NCBI GenBank assembly: GCA_002786065.1
Contig: NHNY01000003.1
Coordinates: 992,001-1,056,000 of the forward strand
Source of the DNA: Microcyclospora pomicola
Lineage: Eukaryota > Ascomycota > Dothideomycetes > Capnodiales
Length of the DNA: 64,000 nt
Direction of reading: 5' to 3'
The first letter of the stretch is position 1. Each line of letters starts with the position of its first letter. The notes under the pieces were generated by a model. It was not told the origin of the DNA and ran no database searches. It was given only the letters and a program-made list of their open reading frames with translations. Position numbers and translations under genes: made by a program. Positions 10,867 to 22,658 of this stretch are shown here, in pieces.

Positions 10867-12756
10867 TCAACCTAAAGGAATCTGTGGAGCAAAGCGAGAC
10901 ATTTTTCTGATGCGGGGACCATAGATGAAGAAGAGCACGGGCACGGGCATGAGTGCGACTGCGATGAAGCCTAGGAGCGTCGTGGCCCACTTCACGCCTA
11001 GGTCTCGGTACATGTAGAACGCTGCATGCGGTCAGCATTCGAGCGTCATCGCAAAGATAAGACTCACAGACTCACCGAGCATTGGAAACGCAGCGCCTAC
11101 AGCTGAGCGAATGAAGGTGTTGCCTGCAATCGCAGAATTCGCGGACATCATGTAGACGTCAATGAGATAGTTGAAGCCTTGAAGGAAGATCAGGACAATA
11201 CCCATGCCGGCTGGTACACCTGCGAGAATCTGAGGCGTGGCATTGATGGACGGATCGGACGTCCAGGCGAATAGGAACAAACCGAGAGGTAACGCGACTG
11301 ATCCGACCATCATCGGCAGCAAGCGTTCTTCTGGAGGGACTCGTCCTTTCTCACGTAGTATGCGACTGTAGCGTATTTTGATGAACGCCACATTCACGAA
11401 CCCACCCAGGACGACGCCGAATATGATGGCGATGAACGGTAAGCCGCTCTTTCCCAGACTCCAAGCTCGCTCGCGGTGGAACGAGATTGGGTACGTCTCG
11501 AAGAACAGGTCTAGCAATGAATTAGTATGTCTCCTGTGCTTACTGATTGACCGGCCGACTCACAAAGAATGCCATAAATGAAGGAGATATAAATCGTGAT
11601 GAGCAGCAAGATCGGTTCGAGGACCAGCATCGCGAAAGGCTTGGCCAGATACTTCTGCATGATGACCGTCATATCGATCTCGACCTCATCCGCTGGTGCG
11701 CGGATCGCCCAGTTCTTAGTGGCGAAGCGCAATTTCTTCGCTTTGGCCTGCAGCAAGACCGGACCGAAGGACTCGGGGTATGCCAGCCATGCGATCACAC
11801 CGAAGATCACAGACATGATCAAGGTGATCCATGCCGTCCAACGCCACCCTAGCTGCGCGTTCTCACTAACAAAGCCACCGATCAAAGGCCCAAACGTCGG
11901 ACCCGCAAATGTGAAGCATGAGAACACCGACACTGCCACTCCTCGATCGATCGGCGCCCAGAAGTCGACAAGCGCGCCGCCCACGATGGTCAGAGGAGCC
12001 GCGCCGAAGACACCCTGCAAGAAGCGGAAGATGAAGATCGTGGCAAGGTTGGGAGCGACTGCTACAGGGATCTGGCAGATGGTGAAAATACCAAACCCAA
12101 CGAAGAGAGGCATCTTGCGACCGTAAAGCTCCGACAAAGGGCCAAAAACGACTGGGCCGAATGCCATTCCCAAGACGATGAGAGATGTGCCGAGCACCAT
12201 GACCTCCGTCGAGACATTAAACTCTTGCGCTGACGGCTCAGTGCCGGAGCTGAACACAGACGAGGCGAAGGTCACGCAAAAACAGGTGAAGCCGAGCATG
12301 AAAGTGCACACCCACTTCTTGCGGCGCGGCCAATTTATCGGATTGTTCTGTAGCAGCGGTCAGCTTGTGCTAACCATAGGTCGGCGGTTGAGTACGCACA
12401 GGATCCTCAGGCCCGTCCCAGGACACGAGGTCTGGATCTTTGACCAGCACTTCAGAAGCTTGAGGGACTTTCTTCGAGAGCCCAACATGAGGAAGCTGTC
12501 CCTGCGCCAAGGGCGATTGTTGTAGAGAGGGCTTCCGCTCCACGACAAGTTTATCTGTGCTGCGGTAGCCATCGTGGTGTCCATCTCGGGAACGAAGCTC
12601 GATGCCTAGCTCGGAGTTGACATCAGAGTATGTGTCGCTCAAAGTGAAGGTGGACTGGTTTTGCCTCAGGTCTTGCAGCGTCCATTCCGTCTGCGGTGTA
12701 TGTGGTGGTTCGTGAAGATCATGTTCGATTTTGTCGTGGCTTTTATGGTCGGCCAT
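10867..12756 (-). CDS. MFS transporter, DHA1 / TPO1 polyamine-drug H+ antiporter type
   Basis: Four exons: 12756-12400, 12347-11564, 11510-11076 and 11021-10867 (576 aa). Introns of 52, 53 and 54 nt have GT...AG ends and the joins restore family wording: EDP|NNPINWPRRKKW, ISFIYGIL|YLFFETYPISF and AAFPML|AFYMYRDLGVKW. About 130 hydrophilic cytosolic residues precede 12 predicted membrane segments. The loop after segment 2 has motif A (GPLSELYGRKMPLF). RFLQGVFGAAPLTIVGGALVDFW and GWRWTAWITLI are typical of the TPO1/FLU1 branch, which exports polyamines and azoles at the plasma membrane. The substrate cannot be read from sequence. Start at 12756 (MADHKSHDKIEHD); an in-frame ATG at 12807 is an alternative. 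Confidence 0.92.
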
Positions 12757-13420
12757 GACCGATCGCTGGTGATAGTGCTGCGAACAATCGCTCACAACTT
12801 TGGTCACCGCTCGAAGGCGGCGATGAGTTCTGAGAGGCCAGCTCTATCAATGACTCGTTTAATAAGGCCCTTCCGGGTGATGAAGTCCTGCGGAATAAGG
12901 ACTGTACGCGTTGTGGCGCAAGGACTTCGACGGTTAGAGAGCATCAGGTAGATACGCAGCCAACAATTCTCCCAAAATTGATACAAACAAGAGCCAAAAT
13001 CACAATGCAAGAACGAATGTATATGCCCGACAAGTTACCTTCGTGTTTCGTTTCAACATCGTACTCGTAGATAGAGCTCGATCACCTCTTCATGATCCAT
13101 CCCCTTGAGAGATTCCGGGAGATTAGTCCAGTCAAGACGTGCTCCAAGCGCACGTACATAGAGTGGTCCCCTTTCACGGATCCGGCATGGTGTGCGGATA
13201 GGCTTTCGCACTACCAGCAGCACTACTACAGCTTGCTTCAAACATGTAGACGAGGACGCATTTTCAACATGAGCTGATAGCAGTAGATGGTAAGAGGTTT
13301 GTATATTTTTGACGATTTGACACTCTATAAACGTCGCACATTGATATCATACATAAGATATGATACGCCATTTTTGAACATACCCGAACTGCTCCATCAT
13401 AAGATCCTGATCAAACAACA
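12757..13420. other. MFS promoter and GH30 3' region
   Basis: No gene seen. An AT-rich patch at 13300-13400 just past the GH30 stop carries a small inverted repeat, TATCATA...TATGATA at 13345-13365, which may belong to transcription termination of the GH30 gene. Confidence 0.5.
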
Positions 13421-15486
13421 TCAAGGCCTGCCATGTCCACCCCACTGCGTCGGCGGCACATCATCTGGCCATTTGTCTGATGTCGGGAGGGGACTCTCGT
13501 ATGGTGGCCCGTGAGGAGGCCACGACTCCGTGGTATGCGGAGGGCCGAAGTGGGGCGAATAGGTTGACGACGACGACTCTGAGGTTGAGGAGGGCTTGGA
13601 TGATTGCGAAGTGAGCGGGCTTCCAGTCGTAGAGGAGACGGGCAGTCCTGTTGGGACACTTGCGATGGTGTGGGTGGTGTCAGGCACCGGAAGCAAAGAC
13701 GAGCCCGTGGATGAGCTCGAACTTGCCGACGATGATGTAGTGGCCGGGCAGGTCGAGGCACCAGTTCCAGAACCAGTAGGGCCAGACGCGGTGCTGTTAC
13801 CTACAGGGAAGGGGACTGTTGCGGAAGCATACGTCGTGCTAGTAGTGGCTTTCCCATTGTGAGCCAGCACATGATCAGAGGGAATTAGCCAAGTGACAAC
13901 GGCCAGATTGGGGATCGTGCCTGCCCAGAACTCTCCTGGGTGAGAGCTGAAGGACAGTTCAACATCTTGGTCGCTGCCTATGTTGTTGAGGAATACAACA
14001 GCCCAGCTATCATCAGGATTCTGCACGGAAATGACCAAGAATTGCTGGCCATCATTCGTCCCTTCGATCCCCTGCAGCACGCGGTAGTTCCTCGACCCAC
14101 GACGGATGAAGCGCGAGAACTGGCCTAGCATGTAATAGTCGTGCGTTTTAGTGTAGACGGTCGTCGAGTTGACCACAATGGCACCCAGACAGCCCGCACA
14201 GCCTCCATAAGGTGAGTGTGGGCCGAAGTCCGGATCGGTGGCCATTACCCAGAAGGCTCCGCCAGAGGCACCATGCTGAGTCGTGACGAGGAAGTTCTGT
14301 GCCAAGTACAGACTAAAGTCGTACGGCAGATAGCTCGAGCATTCGGTCAAGAATTGCGGTACTTCCGGGAAAGCATAGTGGAAGTCGTCGAGGACGGAAT
14401 AGTTGGCGGGACTTGCATAGCAATGCCAACCAGTCGCATCGACGGACTCTGGCGCTTTTTGGATTGTCCTTGCTGGATATGCGGGCTGGAAGATATGTCA
14501 GATATGAGATCTTACAGCACCAAGACATGCAAGCGACTTACTTGGTCGGTATTGTGATCGTAAGCGATGATCTTTACCCCACGTTCCTCCATTGCTGCCC
14601 CAAGGCCTTCCCTGATCAGTGCCGCTGCATCATCAGCATCGAGATACATGCAAGGATACCCTCCCTGGTAGTTCAATGGCTCGTTCTCCAGTGTGATTCC
14701 ATTAACATCAACGCCGAATGATTTGTACGCGTCAACATATTTGGTGAAGTACTGAATCGCTTGCGAGATATATTGATCGTCGAAGGAGTTGTTGAGGATG
14801 TTGTAGCCGTTGAGCAGATTCGGCGCAATGAAGAGTCCGTTGTACTTCATCCAGCCAGGATACGACCATGGCGATCCGAACAAGAAGACATCGCCCTTGT
14901 AATCGCCCATTTTCGCAATCATGCTCGCCATCGCGCGTCCGTCGGGCCCAAGATCGAAGTGCTCTAAGTTCAAGTCCGGCTCTCCTTCATTGAAAGACGG
15001 ACCGTTATCATCGTAGGAATACTGCCTGCCGCTTAAGTCGCTAGACCCCATCGTATGGCGCATGAAGCCCATGTTGTTGCCGTCCTGACCAAACAGATCC
15101 TGCATCACCTGGTCGAACACATCCGGCTCCAGCTCGTTGAACACGTCTACAGCGGAATCGGTCCACGCATGGCCGAATCCAAGCATTTCTTGCCTTGCAC
15201 CAGCGGCCGAATCGTCCACGATCACAGCCCTCCGCGGATTGCAAGAAGTTACGTTGACGAAGTTGAGCCGTGGTGGCGACGACTCCGCCAGCTGTCGAGC
15301 CACGACATCGAGATGGCTCAACTGGATAATCCCATCGGTGATGATGGCCCTCGCGTCCAAGACCGGATGCTCTGCGTCTCCAATGCCACCCGTTGGCCCT
15401 GAGCCCCCAGACACACCAAAGTCACTGACCGACTGAGCGCGCGCGCAAGTCGCCAGCAAAGCCAGCGGCAGAACAGCATGAAACAT
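13421..15486 (-). CDS. Secreted GH30 glycoside hydrolase (glucosylceramidase / beta-1,6-glycanase like)
   Basis: Exons 15486-14542 and 14485-13421 (669 aa), one 56-nt intron. Residues 1-18 (MFHAVLPLALLATCARAQ) form a signal peptide, which fixes the start; upstream in-frame Met codons are not followed by one. The (beta/alpha)8 core shows GFGHAWTDSAVDVFNEL, MGFMRHTMGSSDLSGRQYSYDD, FGSPWSYPGWMK and TLENEP; Glu269 of NEP is the expected acid/base and Glu363 in FLTECSSY the nucleophile. After the beta-sandwich (about residues 380-500) comes a Ser/Thr/Pro-rich tail of over 100 residues ending in hydrophilic TQWGGHGRP, so there is no GPI anchor. GH30 enzymes cut glucosylceramide, beta-1,6-glucan or beta-1,6-galactan; this one cannot be assigned from motifs alone. 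Confidence 0.9.
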
Positions 15487-16700
15487 GCTCGCGCGGCGCC
15501 GACTATCCCGTCGACCACCAACCATTTCGCAAGACACAATACACGCGCTGCGAGAAGGAATTGAGCAAGGAAACGAAGAACACCTACATGGACTCGCGCC
15601 AACGGCGAAAGAAATCAAAAGCTCTCACCCCCTTAAGAGATGCGGCCCAGCAGCGCACAAAAGGGCGTGTCGTAGGTTTTACGGAGGTACAGTACATCGC
15701 ACAGCGTAGCGCAACGGCCGCCCGCCCTACCCCCAGATGATCGACAGTCGGGAAGATCAGTGCTGAAAGCATCGAGCCGCATCGTGTGCGCGCGCACAAG
15801 GCACCGCCAGGTGGCGGCGCTACGCCTGCATGCGAAAATGCACCAGCGTGCTCGAATGTTGCCGCAGTGGTGAGGGGGTCCTTTGTGGCGAGAAGAATCC
15901 GATGGGTTTGCCGCGGTGTATCTCGCACGGCACGGACTATGAGCCCACGGAGTCAGCAGATGCTTTGTTGTCCACGTCCACAGGGTGCTTGTGTGGCAAA
16001 GATTGCGGTGTTACATCCAGGGTGAGTGTAGATGTCCAATAACGTAGACGCCTTATGCATGCAAGTCTAGTTTGGGACAGCGTTTGGCATGGGACCATAT
16101 GCAAGGTCGCGGTCATGCGTAACGATCGTGATCATTGGCAATTTTATGCCGTCGACTGAGCACGTAAAGATCTTGATGTTGTCCATTATTGTTCAGCATA
16201 TTGAATGCTGGGTGTTGCGCCGATGCTGAGTACGAGCAGGAGCTCGTACCATCATGGACCGAGGATGTCGAGCACAAAAGTAGATATAGGTACCTACCTA
16301 AAAGCAGTGGTTGTCTGCCTTACCTCTCGCTGCTACTCACATTTCAACCCTATTGCACAAGGTAATTGTATGTAATCACTTCGTCTCATCTCACGTGGCA
16401 TTTCCATACCAGAACTTCAGCGTCACTCGCTTTCGAGAGAGATATCATGTTTTCCTAGGATTTACAAACTACAAGCGGGAAGGGGTATATCCAGCTAAAA
16501 GACCAATAGAAATGCAAGACAAAAACACCAAGACCGAACGAAACATCTGCCCGAAATTCCCCCACCATACCCATCCATCTTCCGAAAACCCATGGACCGA
16601 TTCAAGAGGGCAGGAAGGGCATTCCTTTGAACATCATTTCCCCGTAGATTGGACTTCATTCGATTCACCACTCCCATTCCTCATTCTCCCTCTGGTCCCC
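15487..16700. other. GH30 promoter and DOCK-gene 3' region
   Basis: No gene recognised. Contains TAGGTACCTACCTA at 16287-16300, related to the recurrent spacer word, and a short inverted repeat CAGCAT...ATGCTG at 16194-16210. Confidence 0.5.
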
Positions 16701-19700
16701 TCAATACTGTCCCACGGCAGTCGCGGACGGATTGCGCATGAAGCTCAGCCGCTTCTGGAACTGCGCCGGGCTCATGGTAGAGTGCGTGCGCTCTTTCTCG
16801 GGCGCTTTGTTCGCCGCTGGCGCCACGGTTGAGACTTCCTCGCTGCCGTTGCGGAAGAAGGACAGTCGCCGGACCATGCTGTTGTCGCGCAGCCGGCTGC
16901 GGCTGCGTTGACGAGAATGCAGACCGTCGCCGTTAGTGCCGGTATCGATTCCGTTAGATTCTGGCCCATCGTGAGCTTGTCTGCTACCAGCGCCTTGTCG
17001 AAGCGAGAGAAGCGAGCGGCGACGACCCCGTGCGATTGGAGCCTCGGCAGCGGCGGCATCTTCATCTGGTGTCTCGATAACCGGCACTTTTTGTGAGTTG
17101 CGTGCGCTGGCTCCGGTCTTCTTCTCAGCTCCATCGGTGGCAGTGAGGCTAGAGCGCTGGCTCGAGGCAGGCTCGAACAGGCCAACGTTGCCAGGGAAGA
17201 GAATCGAGATCTCGTGCTCGTATGAAGCTTCGAAGCGTGGTAAGAGCTCTGCCTTAGTCGCCACGTATGCGGGACGACGATCGTAGAGGCTCAAGCAGCG
17301 TCGAATCGCTAGAGCGTGGTCGAGCAAGGCCGTCTTCAACGCGCTCTGCATTGGGTCCAGGGCTGGCTCGGGCTCCAGGATGCTAGGGTCAATCTCCTGC
17401 GAATCTGCGTCGTTCAGTTCAGAGGATGGGAGCAGGATGCGGTACCTCGCCACGCTGCTTTCAGAATTGGCATCGACAGACAGCAGTATGTCTTCGGAAA
17501 GACGTGACATGGCACCTTCATCCTCGCCACTTGAGATCCGCCTCTCCATCGAGAGCAGCTCCAGTGTCTTTCTTGTAGTCCGTTCAATGGCCGCCTGTAT
17601 CGCGGACAGGGTCACATTTACCCTCGCGACCACTTCGCTCCTACGCAAGATTGTCGGGAATGGCTCTGCCGTAGTGTAGACCGTTTTCTGAACGACTTGC
17701 TCTGTGATCGGAACATCGCGTTGGGGATGTCTCGTCGTGGTCGTGAACTTGTCCGGGTTGGAAAGAAGACTATAATCTCTTGCAGCAGGGGAGACCTTGA
17801 CACGCTGATAAACAGTATGGTGAAGGTCTTTGTTGATGCTAACAGCGTACACCTGGAGAAACTGGCCTTCCACGTCTGGCTCGACGCCGGTGCGTAAGAT
17901 CTGAGCCGCCGGATATAACTGCTGCAGACGGTCTTCAAACGTGGCGAGTCGATCATTGGAGTATCCCTCAAAGATGAACTCCTTATCTCGCAAGCTGAGA
18001 GGGAAACCGAGCCCACGGTACATCACCCGAAAGTATCTCGGACTGGCACTCTCGCCTTTGCCGATGCGCTCGTAAATGCTGGCCATGGCCCGCTGCGCTC
18101 GCGCCAGCTTCGCAAAGTCAAAGGTATTGCTTTCGTACTGAGCCGCGAGCTCGCGATAAGCGCCGAGGGCACACTGCCAAGATTGTCCTTTCTCGAAGTG
18201 CTGGCAGATCTCAAAGTACAGCCCCTCTTTTCGCTCGAATGCCGTTTGAGCTGGCAGGACAGGGTCCGTCATCTCCGCGACACGGACGGACGGATCCCAC
18301 TCGTAGCGATCAGCATGTAACTGAAGAGCCAAGCCGGCTTCGGTGTGGTTGCCAGAGGCGGATTGCATGTCAGTAAGCTTATGAACGTATCTGATGTAGG
18401 CATCGTCACTCTGGACGTCTTTCAAGAACTCCATCAGTCGAAGTGTGTCGACGATTCTCGATGCCTCGTTGATGTTCCCGCCTTGGTTGACCGTTGCAAG
18501 CATGTTGAGGAGAGCCTCGATCCTGCCGAACATCTCTACCACTGCCTGGTACAGACTGTCCTCGGTTGTATTTTGGAGCCGCTGAAATTGGCCCAGCATC
18601 TCATCGATGAATGTCTTCTGCAGGAGAGACTCTGACACAGCTTTCTTGCGGCAGAGCTTGTCTAAGCACTCGATCATGGCCGTCTGAATCACATCCAGCT
18701 CTTGGTCAATCTCCCAAGCACTGATGATCATAGACCGTAGCACTTCGATTGCTACGTTGCGCAGACTACCGTGCACGCTCAAACAGAGTTCCACAATTGG
18801 GCCAATGAGTTCGGGCACAAATTGGACTTGGTATCCACCCATGCGACTGAAGCCATGTAGTTCTCGGGCCTCTTCTTCAGTCTCCCATCCGATCGCTTCC
18901 CAACTGCGGCGCAAGAGCTGGGCTCCAAGCTCCCGCACATCGCCAGCGATCTTCCAGATAGCTCGCCGCTTCTGCTCTGGAAACGTTTCCATCGCAAGGG
19001 CGGGACTGCTGACAGCAATGAATAGAGTCTCGAAGAATGCGCGCCAGATGGCTGTGTCAAATTCAAGTGCCTCGGAAGCGTCGTTGTACAAGTCGGGGAG
19101 CGACTCGATGAGGAGATCACAAATACGCTCTAGCGCGCTCATGCCGAAACGATGATGTGAAACGTGCAAGCTCATCCAGCTCTTGGGAAAGGCTTCACAG
19201 GTGAGAATGCTTTGGCCTGCTTTCAACGCTTGCAGAAGCACACCAGTAACATCGACCTGGTTTGCGTCAAAGTACAATCGTTGTTGAGTCGTCAATGCTG
19301 CAGCTAGCAGCGCAGAGATCTCCAACATGCTCTCGTCTGCGTCGCAGGGCACAGAAGTCGGTCTTGACGGGAATGGGAATGTGGTCGGAAACAGCAGACT
19401 GAAGCTTTTCTTTGGCACGCGCGCCTCTTTCTGCAAGACTGCGTACGACTGTACCAGCTTTGGCACATACTGGCAGCTGTCTTCACTCATAACCTGCATT
19501 TGTGCGGCGATCACACTGCAACAGAGACGAACCTGGTTCCGCCATTGATCGGTCACGGAGTCGACATGACCCCAGTAAGGCGCAAGCCATCTGAAGGTGT
19601 TGGCCACAAGAGCAGTACGCACACCGTCTTGCTTGAAAATATCTAGATGGCTGTAATTGACGATCAAGAGAAGGCGGTACACAATGGTCTTGCCCCGCGC

Positions 19701-22658
19701 GTGGGAGCAAGCGTCCATCAGGTTACTTGCAATCTCGAAGATCTCAGCTGGCGCCATCAGAGGCACCAATTCAGGGAGCCAGGTGTGGAAATGCTGAATC
19801 ACTAGAGTTTGCGTACCAAGCAGCACCGGCATTGGGTTTCGCATAAGGGCCATAAGTGACACGAAAAAACTCTGTAAGTGCTCGATGAAGTTCGGGTGCT
19901 TTGGATAGGCGTCGCCGTTGGTCTTGGAACCATTTTCTTCAGGGGATGCCTTTGCGGTCTCGATGATAAGTCTCAAGATCTGATCTCCCACCTTCAATGT
20001 TGCGCGCAACCTGCGAGACGATTCGGGCTGAAGTGGACTGTTCAAAAGGCGGTGGAATGCTCTCAGGAGACACTGGCTCGCACGCGGGGATTGGTGTCGT
20101 GTATGCGCAAAGTCCTCAATCACGTTGGCCAGGTCGAATCTTCGGTCACGAGCAATGCTCAATATGACGACAAAATTTGAAAAGATGATGTCCTCATAAC
20201 TCTCATCGTTGCTGTGCTCGTTCAAGATGTCGAAGAGTGCAGCAAAGACATCGCTCAACAGCTTTACGATCTCGATTTCGGGGACGAAGGCAAAACGCTC
20301 AAGCAGCGAAGTAAGCTTAGCTCCTTGATAATTGCGCCAGTCCAAGAGACCAAGAAGGTTCGGGTCCTGGGAGAACTGCGTGCTGCACAGGTAGGTCCGA
20401 ATAGAAAGGTGCGCGGTGTTGGCGCCGTCTGGACCGGATCTATCATGCCAAGGTGCGAGACTGAGGTAAGCCCCTCTGCCATTGACGATGCTAGAGGAAT
20501 ACTCGTCGTAGACATGCAATGCCACTTGATGTTCACCATCGCGAACAAAAGCTTCTTCTTCCCAAAGCGGCACCCAGGCGAGCGCGAAAGGGAAATTAGG
20601 GGAATCTGCAATGCTCATGACGACGTGACTGCCAGGCACCTCCTCGGTGGGAATGGACAGTCGGATGGTCTGGTCCCAGGCCTCACCGCGTTCCGTTCCA
20701 GTCGTGCGCCATGCCGTGTGACCGGAATGGTTGGAGGAAGTGTAGATGCATTCGTCAATGCGCTCGCCGTTCCCCTTGCGAACTTCGAGGGTAAGCTGCA
20801 GATTTCGGAGCGATGATTGGCCGCGGTCGTTCAAGGGCACTGAGTTGTACCTCGAGTGCAACAAAAGCGCATCCCGTGGAAGAACAGGTTCACTCAACGT
20901 CAGATAGATGTCGCTTCGCTGCTCGCTGGGCACTCCAGAGAAGCCCAATTTCGGAGTGCTGTAGACATCGTGGAGAAGTGTGGGTGTGTTACGCACGAGG
21001 GACTCGAGGTCAGCATCAGCAAAAGCCGTGGCGGATATCTCGAAGCGTTTGACTTGGCCCACGCGTGCGTATCCGCTTGTTACGCTGCGGGACAGATCCC
21101 GGATAACATCAGACCACTCGTCGCTCTCACCACTAGCGTCATGAGCAGCTGTGGTTGTGGTCCACAGGGTGACCTTCTTGTGGATCTCCGACTGGGATCG
21201 AGCAACATGACCGATTGGGATGGCGCCCACACCAACAGTTCGTTTGACCGTCTTGAGTTCTCCCGTAGGAGTGTTTGATTCTGTATGATCATCTTCACTG
21301 GATTTGGCAGTCGATGGACGACCATGAGCGTCAGATGATGCTCTACTGTGCGAACGTGACCGTTTTTGGCTTCCAAACCTGCCGCGAACACTCCCAAGCT
21401 TACTGAGGGTGGCGTTACTTGTCACCGAGGAATTATGGGCATGGCTGATACCCGAAGCCTGTTTGATTGAATGCCGAACTGGTTCGTCTTTGATCAATTT
21501 GAAGACGACGTAGAGCGCGCTGCTTTCGGCTCCTATGCCAACGTCGGTCGCGCTCAAATTAACAAAGAGTGTTTTGGGCTGGTCCTGTGGAGGCAGCCCA
21601 GTGGATTCGGGCACAGGAACTGGAATCGCAAAGTTCTCGCTCAGCGGGCGCGGTTTTTCACCAGCTTCTTTGATGCACAGGTACATGTGCAGCGTTGCAA
21701 GCCCATCATACTCGCACACCAGGTTTTGTACGTCGACCAAGACATGGTAGAGCATGTGGATGTCCGCAGGCGCATTCGGTGGTCGGTCCAGAATGCTCAT
21801 GTTGGCCTGAAGTTTCGTCATCTCGATCACAGAGTCTTGCGCGGTGAGAATGCGACCCTTTTCACTTGGGTTGCGCACAATGACTTCCTCTCCGAGCAAT
21901 TTGTTCCCAGCCACCAGATCCCACACGGCATCCTCTCGTAGCTTGCGCAGCTCTTTCGTGGTCATGACATCGTGCATGAGCTTTTTGCGGCTGGTGTCCA
22001 CGCGCTTGATCAGATCTTGCACGCGTTCGAGCTGGTCGTAGCCTCGTGCCAGAACTACTTCATGTAGCCGTGCATCATGCCACTCTCGCAAGCAACTGGC
22101 TATCTCGTCCACTAGTGGCTCATCGCTTGAGCGAGCTGATTCGTCTCCAACGCGCAGTAATGGGACTGGAGCGAGTGGTTTCGGCGCATTCGGCATGCGT
22201 GGCATGGGCTCGTGGACGACAGAGCCTGGGTATGAGGCCTTCCTCACATCGCCCGAACTCTTTTTCCGGCTCAATGCGCGACTCACGCGCCGACCCTGGC
22301 TCTTTCGGCGCTCGTTCGCCTTCACTTCATCTTCCTCCGTTGTCACGCCGTCCTTGTCTGCAGATTCGCCCTGTTCACCCGCTTTGTCTGCCTGGCTATC
22401 GCGCAACTCGACGCAGTTTCGAGGGAAGATGCCGGAGAAGACTCGAGCGTCCAGAGCCTCGCCCCTGTCACTGGTGAGGCCGGCAAGCAATGACGGAAAT
22501 GCTACCAAGTAGCCCCTATACCATTCACTTGTGCTGCCACCCTGTTCGATGATGTACAGCTGATCGCCTATCTGCAGTGGCAGGTCGTCCGCTTGAGTGG
22601 CCTCGAATGGATACGTGCATATTGCGAACTGCACTGCTTGTAGCGGTTTCCAAGGCAT
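16701..22658 (-). CDS. DOCK-family guanine nucleotide exchange factor (SH3, DHR-1, DHR-2)
   Basis: One uninterrupted exon of 1985 aa, the longest gene here. It activates Rac/Cdc42-type GTPases and controls polarity, cell-wall integrity and actin (Dck1/DOCK family knowledge). MPWKPLQAVQFAICTYPFEA at residue 1 is the usual fungal start and opens an SH3 domain (about 8-95) with an internal insert. A C2-like DHR-1 lies at about 575-740 (RSDIYLTLSEP ... ADSPNFPFALAWVPL). Long helical repeats follow, then DHR-2 at about 1400-1830 with YFEICQHFEKGQSWQCALGAYREL, YFRVMYRGLGFP, KEFIFEGYSNDRL and the TAEPFPTILRRSEVV region. The last 150 residues are Ser/Arg-rich and disordered. The frame is open 25 codons upstream (ATG 22733) but that part lacks similarity. 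Diverges from the beta-mannosidase gene across 1.3 kb. Confidence 0.93.
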   Translation of the reverse strand: MPWKPLQAVQFAICTYPFEATQADDLPLQIGDQLYIIEQGGSTSEWYRGYLVAFPSLLAGLTSDRGEALDARVFSGIFPRNCVELRDSQADKAGEQGESADKDGVTTEEDEVKANERRKSQGRRVSRALSRKKSSGDVRKASYPGSVVHEPMPRMPNAPKPLAPVPLLRVGDESARSSDEPLVDEIASCLREWHDARLHEVVLARGYDQLERVQDLIKRVDTSRKKLMHDVMTTKELRKLREDAVWDLVAGNKLLGEEVIVRNPSEKGRILTAQDSVIEMTKLQANMSILDRPPNAPADIHMLYHVLVDVQNLVCEYDGLATLHMYLCIKEAGEKPRPLSENFAIPVPVPESTGLPPQDQPKTLFVNLSATDVGIGAESSALYVVFKLIKDEPVRHSIKQASGISHAHNSSVTSNATLSKLGSVRGRFGSQKRSRSHSRASSDAHGRPSTAKSSEDDHTESNTPTGELKTVKRTVGVGAIPIGHVARSQSEIHKKVTLWTTTTAAHDASGESDEWSDVIRDLSRSVTSGYARVGQVKRFEISATAFADADLESLVRNTPTLLHDVYSTPKLGFSGVPSEQRSDIYLTLSEPVLPRDALLLHSRYNSVPLNDRGQSSLRNLQLTLEVRKGNGERIDECIYTSSNHSGHTAWRTTGTERGEAWDQTIRLSIPTEEVPGSHVVMSIADSPNFPFALAWVPLWEEEAFVRDGEHQVALHVYDEYSSSIVNGRGAYLSLAPWHDRSGPDGANTAHLSIRTYLCSTQFSQDPNLLGLLDWRNYQGAKLTSLLERFAFVPEIEIVKLLSDVFAALFDILNEHSNDESYEDIIFSNFVVILSIARDRRFDLANVIEDFAHTRHQSPRASQCLLRAFHRLLNSPLQPESSRRLRATLKVGDQILRLIIETAKASPEENGSKTNGDAYPKHPNFIEHLQSFFVSLMALMRNPMPVLLGTQTLVIQHFHTWLPELVPLMAPAEIFEIASNLMDACSHARGKTIVYRLLLIVNYSHLDIFKQDGVRTALVANTFRWLAPYWGHVDSVTDQWRNQVRLCCSVIAAQMQVMSEDSCQYVPKLVQSYAVLQKEARVPKKSFSLLFPTTFPFPSRPTSVPCDADESMLEISALLAAALTTQQRLYFDANQVDVTGVLLQALKAGQSILTCEAFPKSWMSLHVSHHRFGMSALERICDLLIESLPDLYNDASEALEFDTAIWRAFFETLFIAVSSPALAMETFPEQKRRAIWKIAGDVRELGAQLLRRSWEAIGWETEEEARELHGFSRMGGYQVQFVPELIGPIVELCLSVHGSLRNVAIEVLRSMIISAWEIDQELDVIQTAMIECLDKLCRKKAVSESLLQKTFIDEMLGQFQRLQNTTEDSLYQAVVEMFGRIEALLNMLATVNQGGNINEASRIVDTLRLMEFLKDVQSDDAYIRYVHKLTDMQSASGNHTEAGLALQLHADRYEWDPSVRVAEMTDPVLPAQTAFERKEGLYFEICQHFEKGQSWQCALGAYRELAAQYESNTFDFAKLARAQRAMASIYERIGKGESASPRYFRVMYRGLGFPLSLRDKEFIFEGYSNDRLATFEDRLQQLYPAAQILRTGVEPDVEGQFLQVYAVSINKDLHHTVYQRVKVSPAARDYSLLSNPDKFTTTTRHPQRDVPITEQVVQKTVYTTAEPFPTILRRSEVVARVNVTLSAIQAAIERTTRKTLELLSMERRISSGEDEGAMSRLSEDILLSVDANSESSVARYRILLPSSELNDADSQEIDPSILEPEPALDPMQSALKTALLDHALAIRRCLSLYDRRPAYVATKAELLPRFEASYEHEISILFPGNVGLFEPASSQRSSLTATDGAEKKTGASARNSQKVPVIETPDEDAAAAEAPIARGRRRSLLSLRQGAGSRQAHDGPESNGIDTGTNGDGLHSRQRSRSRLRDNSMVRRLSFFRNGSEEVSTVAPAANKAPEKERTHSTMSPAQFQKRLSFMRNPSATAVGQY

